Source of the DNA: Gautieria morchelliformis
Taxonomy: Eukaryota > Basidiomycota > Agaricomycetes > Gomphales > Gomphaceae
Length of the DNA stretch: 64,000 bases
Assembly (NCBI GenBank): GCA_015179125.1
Contig: WHVA01000533.1
Coordinates: forward strand, 1 to 64,000
Reading direction: 5' to 3'
Shown: piece by piece, positions 1-9,336 of the stretch
Layout of the letters: every line of letters begins with the position of its first letter
How positions within the stretch are numbered: position 1 is the first letter of the stretch
Translations under genes and position numbers: made by a program
Notes under the pieces: model-generated
The model's database searches: none
Seen by the model: only the letters and a program-made list of their open reading frames with translations
Told to the model about the DNA's origin: nothing

Positions 1-548
1 ACAGGACATATATATTAAAATAAAAATTTCTTCAGCAAATTCAGGGAAATTTATTTATAGATATTTTCGAAAAATTCTTCAAAAAATATAAAAAAATATG
101 TTAAAAAACATAACAAGCATATATAAAAAAAAAACCAACATAAACAAGAAAACACAACAAAATTGGACATAAAGTACCTGTCAGATGGACTACACAGAGA
201 TAACCAAGGGGAAGCAAACCACAGGAAGAGAAAGCCAGGCAGAGTCAGAGAGCCAGCTACAGCAAAGCCAGCCAAACCCAGAGACAGCCAGAGACAGCAA
301 GCCACAGCAAGAGAAAGCCCCAGGGTAGCAAAAGAAAGATTCCAGGACAGGCTGCGCATTGTTCCTGGACTTTATACTGCATGCACGTGTCATGCACGGA
401 CCACACTCGCGTATGGATGCAAACTGGTCACGTGACCGCTGCGCAGCACTGGTGCTCATGGTTGCGCCAATCGCTGCTGACCTATTTTATGTAATATTAT
501 CTGTAAGTGGCACCCAGAAGTGCCACACCTGCTTGTTTCATATACAGT
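1..548 (-). mobile_element. Helitron 5' leader, minus strand, cut by the window edge
   Basis: Read on the minus strand this stretch matches the leaders of the other Helitrons here (near 21760, 58640 and 61190). In order it shows a TTACAGATAATATTACATAA block, a GC-rich block, the 12-bp palindrome GGTCACGTGACC (426-437), a TATAAAG box (about 372-378) and T-rich AATAAATT/TTTTTCGAAAA sequence towards position 1. No open frame is convincing. The exact 5' terminus is unclear; homology fades near 548. The rest of the element lies left of the window. Confidence 0.6.
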
Positions 549-2286
549 AATTTAATTACTTGAGTACAGTAAAATAACTCAAAAGGTATTGGCTTAGTAT
601 TTGACATGCATTGACCCAGTCTTGGGCCATCAAATTAAGAAAGAGATGAGCTCAGGTGATTGAGTTATTTATTGAATTAAGCACAGTAATGTAACCCAGA
701 AAGGCATAGTTTTGACATGTGTTGACCCAGCCAGTCTCGGGCCATCAAAGTTCGAACGTGACTCAAAGTTGATAGTATGTGCCCCGGGGATTTCTCACAG
801 AGGCGTGCAGGAGCATCCTAAGCACAGATAGCTCTCATCAAAAGGAGGGATCAATGTCTGTAGCCCATACTATAATTTCCCTTGAACTTACTGGAAGGCC
901 TGATCCAACTAATAATAGTATCCTGCTAAATATACCCAATCAATTGAATTATATCCAGTGGTTCATTGTACCAGAAACCGTTGGGTTATGCTATCCATCC
1001 CATCCCTGCCACAAAGTGATTCAATTGATCATGACCAATCTATTCACTCCCTGAAAATCTCTCACCATGAAATGAATACATTGGTCCAATTAATCAAACA
1101 AAGCAAACCATGTAGTAAGAAGTTCACTCCAATCTGTTGTGAGTGCCAGCTGTAGCCTTTGTCCTGTGTGAAGTGACCATCGGCGAATCATACTATTCAC
1201 CTGCCATGAGAAAAGTTCCTGTTGATCCACTGTGAGGCCTTCAGTGAGGCTTTCAGTGTTTGAGCACATGCTCAGTGCATTTTGGAATAGAAAGTTACCA
1301 AGTGAAATGGGCCATTTGCATGCCCATTGAATGATTGGATTGGCAGAGTAGCCCTAGATCCGCATTTGGATCATTGAACCATCTGAACTCAAACATGTTG
1401 AGCCAATACAAGTTTAGCAACCTATATATACATGTCACATTCAATGAGAACTTACAAAGTAGAACCATCTGTCACCGTGACAAGCAAATGGTATTCATGG
1501 ATTCATCATAAGTGTGCGAGTGACTTGTATTTGGGTCTTCCACCTAATACATTCTGCTATTGGCTTGTTCTTAAATCAACAGTTGGGCAATGCCATTTGG
1601 TGTGCCTGTCAGAAAAACATTGTTATGAGTATACATATCAAATAAGGCCAGATGTATGGCTAAACACCCATGCACTGGAGACATGGTCAAATTTCCTGAC
1701 TTTGGAAATCTACTGGAAAGCCTGAGGGTATTTGACATTTCTGCAAAATTGCCCAGTTCAGGAAATCCTTCAAAAATTGTAAAATTATCACCTCAAAATA
1801 TTCAAGAAACTCTCAAGAAACATTGAATTTCCTCCTCTATGAAAATTCTGGTTTCCTGAATATTTGACAGGGAAACCTTGTAGAAATCAGTGTTTCTATA
1901 GAATTTCCTAATGGGACATTTTAAAGATTTAGTTTCATGGAAGGGGAAATTCAATGTTTCCTGATCATTCCTTGACAAATTTTAAGTCATATGGACGTGC
2001 TTTGGTTCGCTTCTGGGTCTGAACTTGAATGCCTCGTGTTAGGTAAACGAAGATCCCCGTACATATCATGACTGATGTGACTATACCGTACTACCATTGC
2101 CTCTGTAACGCCTTGCTTTTGTTGCGTTTCTTGTGCTGCGTGTGACGGATGCACCGTGGTTTGCTCCTAGATGCTTGACATCGACCCAAAGGTACGACTA
2201 TATTGTTTTACGCTACTTCCCCCCTCACCATTGACCATTTTCTGTCGCCGTGAGGTCTCTAATTGACTTTTCGCCTCGGAAATCTG
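549..2286. other. Gene-free stretch
   Basis: No convincing gene. There is a diverged direct repeat around 605-640 and 710-750 sharing GACATG..TTGACCCAG and GGGCCATCAAA. The rest is AT-rich with only short open frames lacking family motifs. Confidence 0.4.
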
Positions 2287-2837
2287 CTACCTCTGAATTG
2301 AACCTAAGGGGTTATGTCGCTCCTGATGGGATACAGAAGAGGCCTCTGGCACACGGCAGGATCCCGAATCCGCATCAGCGACAACGGTGTCCCCCGAGCT
2401 GTTTGAGGGAAGGGCTAGTCCCTTCTCGCGGCGGCGCAGACGAAATATAAATCGGCTGAGCGTGATCGTTGACATTGGCCATGATATGCTAGTAGTTGTG
2501 AGCTTCAATATTCGTGGTCTCTCGGTATTTTATCTGGTTTCTCACCCGAGTCCCAGAAGATAAAGTTCGCTGCCGAATACTGAAACAAACAAGCTAACGG
2601 CGCGGAGGCCTGGAGGATATGTCAATGATTTCCTATTTCGTGGAATTCTTTCACAAACCGGCCAGGATCTGGGATGCAATGTTAGTTTTCTCCTGCGAGT
2701 TCCGCTTTACTGCTGTACAGACCAGAAACACAATAACGCCGTCCCGATATAATGCCACAGTGAAGGCAGTCTGTTGGGTCCGAGGTCGTGCGCATGCATT
2801 CCAGCCAGCCAAAGACAACACCAGACCGTCAAAGACC

Positions 2838-3060
2838 TGTAGAACGAAGGAGTAAATATGATCTGATATTCTACCTTGATCTCAAGTAGATCGTTCCTTT
2901 ATATACAAATTATAATGTCCATTATATTACCAATCCCTTCGAGCTGCTGTGCCGATGCGATGCCGGCGCACCAGCAACCCGGGGTCGAGAGCGATCTCGA
3001 ACCTCCGGCTAAATGCGTGCCGGCTCTGCCTCGGCGGTGTTATCGTCCCGATTACTAACA
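2838..3060 (-). repeat. Copia-1 3' LTR
   Basis: 223 bp, TGTTAG...CTACA on the minus strand, the same sequence as 7121-7343. The gag-pol stop codon (3009-3011) lies inside it. Confidence 0.95.
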
Positions 3061-6000
3061 CTCCCCCTCAGCGAGAAGTCCCTTCGGTAAAATCCCAATT
3101 TCCCTAATAGATACCTATGTTGGTGCATGTCTAATCCCTTTGTAAATATGTCTGCTATGTTCTCCTTCGTCGGTACGTATGTAAGTGATGCCTCGTGAGA
3201 GGCCACTTTCTCACGGATAAAATGATATGCGACATTGATATGTTTGGTACGCGCATGATACGTTGCGTCATGCGATAGTGTAATGGCGCCTAGATTGTCT
3301 GATCGAAGTGACGTGGGCTGGGTTTGATCGATTCCAAGTTCCTCGATGAAACGCCTCAGCCAGATTAATTGCTTGGCTCCCTCGGTAAGTGCCATGTATT
3401 CGGCCTCCGTGGTAGATAGCGCGATCGTTCGCTGCTTCTTCGAGCTCCATGCAATGGTTCCTCCTCCTAGTATAGCTACGTAGCCACTAATAGATAGTGC
3501 GTCGTTTCTATTAGCATAATCCGAGTCGACAAATATTTCGAGGTCGAGACCAGCGTCTCGTCGGAATGTTATGCCGTCATCACGTGACCCCTTGAGGTAC
3601 CTGAGCGCGTGTTTGATCGCCGTCCAGTGCTCGGTTCCATAAGTAGTAGTGAATTGGCTCAAGTGTTGTACGGTAAAAGTCAAATCAGGTCGCGTGCTGA
3701 GTGCTGCGTACATGAGTGATCCGATCGCTTTGGCATAGGGTACTTCGGCAGTTGGACCTGTTGAGTCCATGGGTGTCGTGAGTTTGATCATTTTATGCAG
3801 GGGTGTAGATACCGAATGAGCCGTTGTCATGTTGAATCGATCGAGTATGATGTCGATGTAATGTCCTTGAGACATGATCAGTGTTCCCTCATCCCTATTC
3901 CTCTCAACTCTAATTCCCAAGATTTTCTTCATTTCTCCTAGATCTGTTAAGGGGAATTTTCCATGAAGCTCCCCCTTGAGCTTAATCATCCCTCCCTTGG
4001 AGTCAGCAAATAGTCCGAAGTCGTCCACATATACTGATATGACTTCGATTGAGTCCTTATCTTGTCTGATGTAGACGCATTCATCGGCTGTACTTTGATG
4101 GAAGCCGAGATCGAGTAGTAATTTGCGTAAGCGCTGATGCCAAGCTCGTCCCGATTGTTTGAGTCCGTAGAGCGCTCTGTATATTCTTAGAACGCGTCCA
4201 GATCCATCATCAAATCCGTCGGGCTGGCGCATGTAGATCTCCTCATCTATAGTTGAATTGAGGTAGGCGCCTTTGACATCCATCATTTCGATTTCCCAAT
4301 CGAGTGTGTTTGCGATCGCCAATAGAACACGTAGTGAATCGAATTTGACCACGGGTGAAGTTATCTCGTAGTAGTCCATTCCTGGCCTCTGTGTGAATCC
4401 TTGAGCCACGACCCTTGCTTTAGCCTTATCAAATTGTCCATCCGGTTGCGTTTTGACGGCGTATACCCATCGGCAACCGATAGCTATTCGTCCGGGTGGT
4501 AGTTCTGTTAATTCCCATGTTCTTAACGTTTTGTGTTGTTCCATCTCAATTTCCATCGCTTTCTCCCAGATCGGCGCATCATCACGTGATACCGCCGCTC
4601 TGTAATTCTCAGGTTCAGTGACGATTTCTCTCGTTATGTAAACCTGCTCGGTGCGTCCTGAATTATTCAGTTTCCGGTAATCCGGTCTTTGAGTGATACG
4701 CGCGCTCCGTCGGATCTCTGGAGCTGGCGCTTGTTCAGGTGGATCAGGAACGGGTGTCGTGTGGGGTGATGACGTTTGTGGGGTAGATGTGATCGGGTCC
4801 GGCACATGCTCGCGCGGTGAGTGCTCCCCCTCGAGCGGTGCCGTGTCATCATCGTCGTTGTCTGGGATAGGGTAGAGTCGGTTGTCATTTTCGTCGAATG
4901 TGATATTTCTCGAAATTTGAACATGTTTTGAGGCTTTATTGTAATACCTCCATGCTTTTGCATGTTCTGCTACTCCGACGAAGATGTGTTCTTCTGCCTT
5001 TGGATCAAGTTTAGCTCGTCGTTGATCCGGCACCATAACCCAACAATTTGTCCCGAATTCCTCTAGACGTGCTATGTTCGGCTTCTTGCCGAATAGTGCC
5101 TGGAACGGCGTTGCGTCATCTCCAAGCGCTCGCGTGGGTGATCGGTTTTTGATGTAACACGCGTAAGCCACGGCCTCGGGCCAGAGTATTTTAGGCAGGT
5201 TCTTGGCAAATATCATTGCCCGTGCGTGCTCGAGTAAGGTTCGGTTGAGTCGTTCGGCGATTCCATTCTGGGCTGGGGAGTATGGAGCTGTGGTCTCCAT
5301 GATAATGCCATATTTTGCACAAAATTCCTTGAAATTCTTATTGACATATTCCCCTCCATTATCTGAGCGAAACCTCTTCAGTTTCTGACCTGTTTGGGTC
5401 TCGAGGAATGCCTTGTACGTCTCGAAGTGTTTGAGCGCTTCATCTTTGGCGCTCCCAAAATAGATGACCGTGTACCTGGATTTGATGTCCGTGAAAGAAT
5501 AAAAATACTTTTCACGTGATGGTCCCTCGGTCTGGGCAGGTCCCCATACATCGGATACTGTCAGGTCACCGACCTGTTCTACAGTGTCCTCGGCTCTTTT
5601 GGGGAATGGCTCCACATGCCGTTTGCCTTGTATGCATGCCTTGCACTGGCTCGGCTCGTTTGACTCGTCGATCTCGAGTCCAGTAACTAGGTCGTTAGAT
5701 TTCAACAATTTTATGGAGTTTATGTTGACGTGCCCTAGTATCCTGTGCCATTTATCCCATGACCGTCCCTTTGCCGCTGCGGCAAAGTCCCGTGCCTCGA
5801 CTGATCGAGTGACCCGTGCCTTCATACAGAACAGCCGCCCGCGCTTCTGTCCCTGTGCAAAGGTAACTCCGGCGCGTGATTTGAATTCGACGCCGGTGCC
5901 TGAAAAAGTGGCTGTGTTGCCCTTATCAGTCAGACGCCCTACGCTGATAAGGTTGTTCGGCGCATCCGGTGCATGCTTGACGTCACGTAGTTCGATCGTG

Positions 6001-7031
6001 TTCGTCTTGGCACCGATCTTGAATTCCATGTATATAGTGCCTCGGCCTTGTGTATGTAGTACCGCGCCGGGTGAAATTCCTTCGATTTCCGATGGTTCCT
6101 CGGCATAGCTAGCGAAATCATTTCGGCTTCGAGCTATATGTGTTGTTGCCGCTGAATCGGCTAGCCAGTCGGATGCAGATATAGCACTGTATGCTACCTC
6201 CTTAGATACAAATGCGAAGTCTTTTTCTTCTGCTTGTTTGACTGTTTCTTTGTTCCCTGATTTGAACCATTTCGGTGCTTGGCCTTCCTTGCCGCCACCT
6301 TTCGCCCAACAGTCCTTCACGTAATGACCCTTCTTGCCGCAATTTCGGCACTTTCCCTTTGTTGCTCCTGAGTCATCTTTCCTAGGTCTGTGACGTTGTT
6401 GCGCCTTAAGCGCCGTCTGCCGTGCCGATCCAGCTTTCCGTGCTCGATCCTCATCGAGGACCCGAGCTATTAATATATCAGCTGTTGTCCCGGCTCCACT
6501 GGCGTTTACTGCCGTAATAAACGCCGACCAAGAATCTGGTAATGACGTCAGCAACGTGTTCGAGAACTCGGTGTCACTGATGTAATGCCCCCGCGCATTC
6601 AATTCCTGTTGAATGCCGCGGAGCTTGCGTACGTGCTCCTCCATGTTCGCGCCGTCCTCGGCAAGCGTCCGGAAGAAATCTCTTCGGAGATTTACAATCC
6701 CCACTGCTCCCTTAGATTCGAATATTGCTTGTAGACTAGTCCATACAGCAAACGCAGACATCGTCTGATTGATGTAAACTAGTTGTTCATCGGCAACTCT
6801 GAGGCAAATCTCTTTTCTAGCCTTCTTGTCCTTCCTTCTCCAATCGTCGATCTCCTGCTGTTCGGTCGCAGTGACGTTGTCGGCATCTGCCGGTCTCGGT
6901 TCCGTCTCCCTGCCGATAGCCACGTCCCACAGATCTGAGTCATCGAGTATCCACTCGAGCCGCCGGCGCCATGCCGCGTAATTGTCCCCGTTCAAGGGAT
7001 CGATCTTGTACGTGTTATTGCTACTCGACAT
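3009..7031 (-). CDS. Copia-1 gag-pol polyprotein (gag, protease, integrase, RT, RNase H)
   Basis: A 1340-residue single polyprotein in Ty1/copia order. Gag occupies about residues 1-225, then a CCHC zinc knuckle (CRNCGKKGHYVKDC, about 228-241). Protease is at about 290 with DSA where DSG is usual. The integrase has its HHCC finger (about 428-466), a D in SDVWGP (about 494), D in RSDNGGEY (about 557) and E in GIAERLNR (about 594). Reverse transcriptase covers about 850-1090 with MMDVKGAYLN and catalytic YVDD (about 1001). RNase H covers about 1165-1300 with DSDYA, TTEAEYMAL and SDNLGA. The start at 7031 lies 90 nt inside the 5' LTR boundary. The last 17 or so residues are encoded by the 3' LTR. 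Encapsidates, copies and integrates the element RNA. Confidence 0.95.
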   Translation of the reverse strand: MSSSNNTYKIDPLNGDNYAAWRRRLEWILDDSDLWDVAIGRETEPRPADADNVTATEQQEIDDWRRKDKKARKEICLRVADEQLVYINQTMSAFAVWTSLQAIFESKGAVGIVNLRRDFFRTLAEDGANMEEHVRKLRGIQQELNARGHYISDTEFSNTLLTSLPDSWSAFITAVNASGAGTTADILIARVLDEDRARKAGSARQTALKAQQRHRPRKDDSGATKGKCRNCGKKGHYVKDCWAKGGGKEGQAPKWFKSGNKETVKQAEEKDFAFVSKEVAYSAISASDWLADSAATTHIARSRNDFASYAEEPSEIEGISPGAVLHTQGRGTIYMEFKIGAKTNTIELRDVKHAPDAPNNLISVGRLTDKGNTATFSGTGVEFKSRAGVTFAQGQKRGRLFCMKARVTRSVEARDFAAAAKGRSWDKWHRILGHVNINSIKLLKSNDLVTGLEIDESNEPSQCKACIQGKRHVEPFPKRAEDTVEQVGDLTVSDVWGPAQTEGPSREKYFYSFTDIKSRYTVIYFGSAKDEALKHFETYKAFLETQTGQKLKRFRSDNGGEYVNKNFKEFCAKYGIIMETTAPYSPAQNGIAERLNRTLLEHARAMIFAKNLPKILWPEAVAYACYIKNRSPTRALGDDATPFQALFGKKPNIARLEEFGTNCWVMVPDQRRAKLDPKAEEHIFVGVAEHAKAWRYYNKASKHVQISRNITFDENDNRLYPIPDNDDDDTAPLEGEHSPREHVPDPITSTPQTSSPHTTPVPDPPEQAPAPEIRRSARITQRPDYRKLNNSGRTEQVYITREIVTEPENYRAAVSRDDAPIWEKAMEIEMEQHKTLRTWELTELPPGRIAIGCRWVYAVKTQPDGQFDKAKARVVAQGFTQRPGMDYYEITSPVVKFDSLRVLLAIANTLDWEIEMMDVKGAYLNSTIDEEIYMRQPDGFDDGSGRVLRIYRALYGLKQSGRAWHQRLRKLLLDLGFHQSTADECVYIRQDKDSIEVISVYVDDFGLFADSKGGMIKLKGELHGKFPLTDLGEMKKILGIRVERNRDEGTLIMSQGHYIDIILDRFNMTTAHSVSTPLHKMIKLTTPMDSTGPTAEVPYAKAIGSLMYAALSTRPDLTFTVQHLSQFTTTYGTEHWTAIKHALRYLKGSRDDGITFRRDAGLDLEIFVDSDYANRNDALSISGYVAILGGGTIAWSSKKQRTIALSTTEAEYMALTEGAKQLIWLRRFIEELGIDQTQPTSLRSDNLGAITLSHDATYHARTKHINVAYHFIREKVASHEASLTYVPTKENIADIFTKGLDMHQHRYLLGKLGFYRRDFSLRGSVSNRDDNTAEAEPARI

Positions 7032-7108
7032 CGTTGATCGGTATTGAGTTGGTGGAGTATAGGGTGTAGTTGGAGTAAGCTAGATTTGTGGTAGTTTAGT
7101 TATGCGCG

Positions 7109-7120
7109 GGGCCCATAACC
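7109..7120 (-). other. Copia-1 primer binding site (initiator-tRNA anticodon arm type)
   Basis: Directly after the 5' LTR the minus strand reads GGTTATGGGCCC, complementary to the conserved GGGCCCATAACC of the eukaryotic initiator tRNA anticodon arm. Copia-2 and Copia-3 carry the same site after their 5' LTRs. Confidence 0.8.
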
Positions 7121-7343
7121 TGTAGAACGAAGGAGTAAATATGATCTGATATTCTACCTTGATCTCAAGTAGATCGTTCCTTTATATACAAATTATAATG
7201 TCCATTATATTACCAATCCCTTCGAGCTGCTGTGCCGATGCGATGCCGGCGCACCAGCAACCCGGGGTCGAGAGCGATCTCGAACCTCCGGCTAAATGCG
7301 TGCCGGCTCTGCCTCGGCGGTGTTATCGTCCCGATTACTAACA
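7121..7343 (-). repeat. Copia-1 5' LTR
   Basis: 223 bp copy of the LTR at 2838-3060. A TATATACA-type AT-rich box inside it is a plausible promoter for the element. Confidence 0.95.
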
Positions 7344-8287
7344 AGACCATCTACCAGAAGAGTTTTAGCGACAATCCATGGCATCTGCCATCCAGTCAAG
7401 GTGCATTCTCAGATTGGAAACCCACCCCTGGAACCCACACTCCGACAGCCGTTTGATGTATGCCAGCAACAGCAACGGAGAACAGGCATATGCTCATAGA
7501 TGGCACAACGTTGGTGCTTGCTGCGGCAAGCATTGGCACATCCGAGCCATGAAAATCAAGTAACTCAACATACCAACAAGTTTTGTTGCACCAATGGCGA
7601 GAAATATAGCCGCAGCTGAAAATGCACTGAAAAACGAGAAAAAGAGAATGCCCAATATTAGACTCTGGCGCCCCCAGAGGACTGATCCTCGTAGCATAAC
7701 GAGACCATCTGCGATGCCCATTGAAAAGATGGACAGAGCGGCTGTCATAGCAATGGCTTGTTTACAGCTGAATTGAGTACAACATTAGTTTTGAATGAGG
7801 GAGTCGGGGACAGACGGACTGCTGGAAATCAAATTGTCAGCTACATGCTGAGTGAAGTTTTCTGCACAACTTACGTTGCGTTCCAAAGGACGTGAGATAC
7901 CCGCCATCACTACACCATGTCAGTCCTGAACTAGTACACACGCCGGGTGGACGCTTACTATGATTGATAATGGTAAGACCAGCAACCGTGGAATAGCGAT
8001 ACAAGAGGAAAAGAAATCGGGGTAAACTTCCGGGTGTCTTCTGCCCCCAAATAAACTCGATCTCCTGCATAAGCGAGTTCATAGATGGCAGTTAATATTA
8101 AGAGTCTTACAAACCTGAGGTAGAGAGGCCAGGTGTTCCAAGAGTAGGACGATATATACTGAAGCTACAGTACTGAGCGCTCCACGTGACTGCACAAATG
8201 TCCATGACCATGCCACGCACCTATTACATAGCGACAGGTATAAAGGTCCCAAAATGATGGCACTGGCAGATCAACGGTGGGTGACAT

Positions 8288-9336
8288 GCGTTCTCGTGTA
8301 GACAAGCGGCGAGCAGAGAAAGTAGAGTAAAGACCAAGAATACGGGGAACACTTATAGTCACGTTAAGAAAGTCTGCCTAGTTCGCATTCGCAGGGCTGG
8401 CTGTGGAGGCTGTGGGAGCTCGGCCAGCTTTACTGTAACTGATGGAAGTGGCTACACTGATTGCCAATGTATAGCACTCAGATCATGTCATGATATAGCG
8501 CTCACTGATGCCAACATAGAAGCCTATCGTCAGTACTTCCAACGCAGCCCTATTTCAACCGAAAGTATGAGAAGCTGCTGGCATGCGAATTCCCTGCGTG
8601 ACAATCCGCCGCTAATCCTCTCTGAAGCCAAGAGGGAGAATCGTCTCAGATTGGGAACTAGAATCATCACCTCGACTCAAACCGACTCAAACCCTGTGGC
8701 AACAGGCGCCGTAGGGTGCTCAGTTTATATTTTACTGATATGGAGACCTGCATCAGGAAAAAGGCATGGTGATACACAGTCATACGCAGCCCTATGTAGG
8801 CTATGTTAGTGTTGCCGCCGCCTTAGCTCAGCTCCGGCTAAGCTGTCAGCCGAGCCTGGATTTAGCTAAGCGGAGCGTCTTGTTCGGTTATGGTTTCTTT
8901 GAACGCGGGAGTGCGAAGCCCGAACACCCAGCTGACTCAGCAGCTGCCCAGTCCAGACCATCGGCTGCCCCAGTTATTCGGTGGAAATACAAAACCCCTC
9001 ATCATTCCATTGAGCGTCGCCTCGTCCCGTCGGTGGCCCTCTCCCTTGTCAGGTGCCAGCATGGCACTACTTTATATATAGCAATACTAACTCTTCAAGT
9101 AAGTAATAGATTCCTTGGATTGACGTTGCTCAAGTCCGCTCATTCCTCCGGTAGAAAGGAGGACAGAGTCCTATGGCCTCTAGTCCGATGTTTAACGGTG
9201 TTCTTCAAATTGGCTATTCATTGTTGAAAGGTAATTTTGTTTCTTGGTACCAGCTCTCTGGATATCGCTCATTGATTTGTACAGCTAGGTGGTAGACCTT
9301 GTTCTGCGTTCTGCGCTCTCCATTGGCTCGTCTGCT
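8288..9336. other. Gene-free stretch with a dispersed 59-bp repeat
   Basis: No supported gene. 8916-8974 is an inverted near-copy of 35991-36049. The stretch next to 9337 may hold the promoter or an upstream exon of the MULE transposase gene (an acceptor-like TACAG occurs at about 9280). Confidence 0.35.

Larger units (their letters stand above)
2838..7343 (-). mobile_element. Copia-1: complete Ty1/copia LTR retrotransposon
   Basis: The element is bounded by two 223-bp LTRs (2838-3060, 7121-7343) that look identical, start TG and end CA on the minus strand, and are flanked by the perfect 5-bp duplication AGACC (2833-2837, 7344-7348). A primer binding site follows the 5' LTR (7109-7120 on the minus strand) and a purine tract CTGAGGGGGAG precedes the 3' LTR (about 3061-3071). 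One uninterrupted gag-pol frame fills the interior. Matching LTRs plus an open frame indicate a young and possibly active copy. It sits inside the DUF6533-like gene in the same orientation. Confidence 0.95.
2287..8287 (-). pseudogene. DUF6533-like integral membrane protein gene, split by Copia-1
   Basis: A minus-strand multi-exon gene is visible on both sides of Copia-1. The 5' side (8287 to 7349) holds a likely start at 8287, a hydrophobic exon, then the motif LPQEIEFIW followed by PRFLFLLYRYSTVAGL (about 8070-7960), which is the N-terminal signature of basidiomycete DUF6533 membrane proteins. A further hydrophobic segment lies near 7745-7560. The 3' side (2837 to 2287) continues with MVFDGLVLSLAG, LYRDGVIVFLV and the C-terminal ITLSRFIFRLRR, ending TAG at 2287-2289. 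The MVFDG codons span the insertion site, so element and gene interrupt each other exactly. Family proteins have about seven membrane segments and unknown ligands. Some exon edges and possible extra stops are unresolved. Confidence 0.6.

Noticed and set aside
7159..7341. 60-codon ORFs inside the Copia-1 LTRs, and 113-codon ORFs in the Copia-2 LTRs
   Set aside because: Occur in both LTR copies, lie in regulatory repeats and show no domain.
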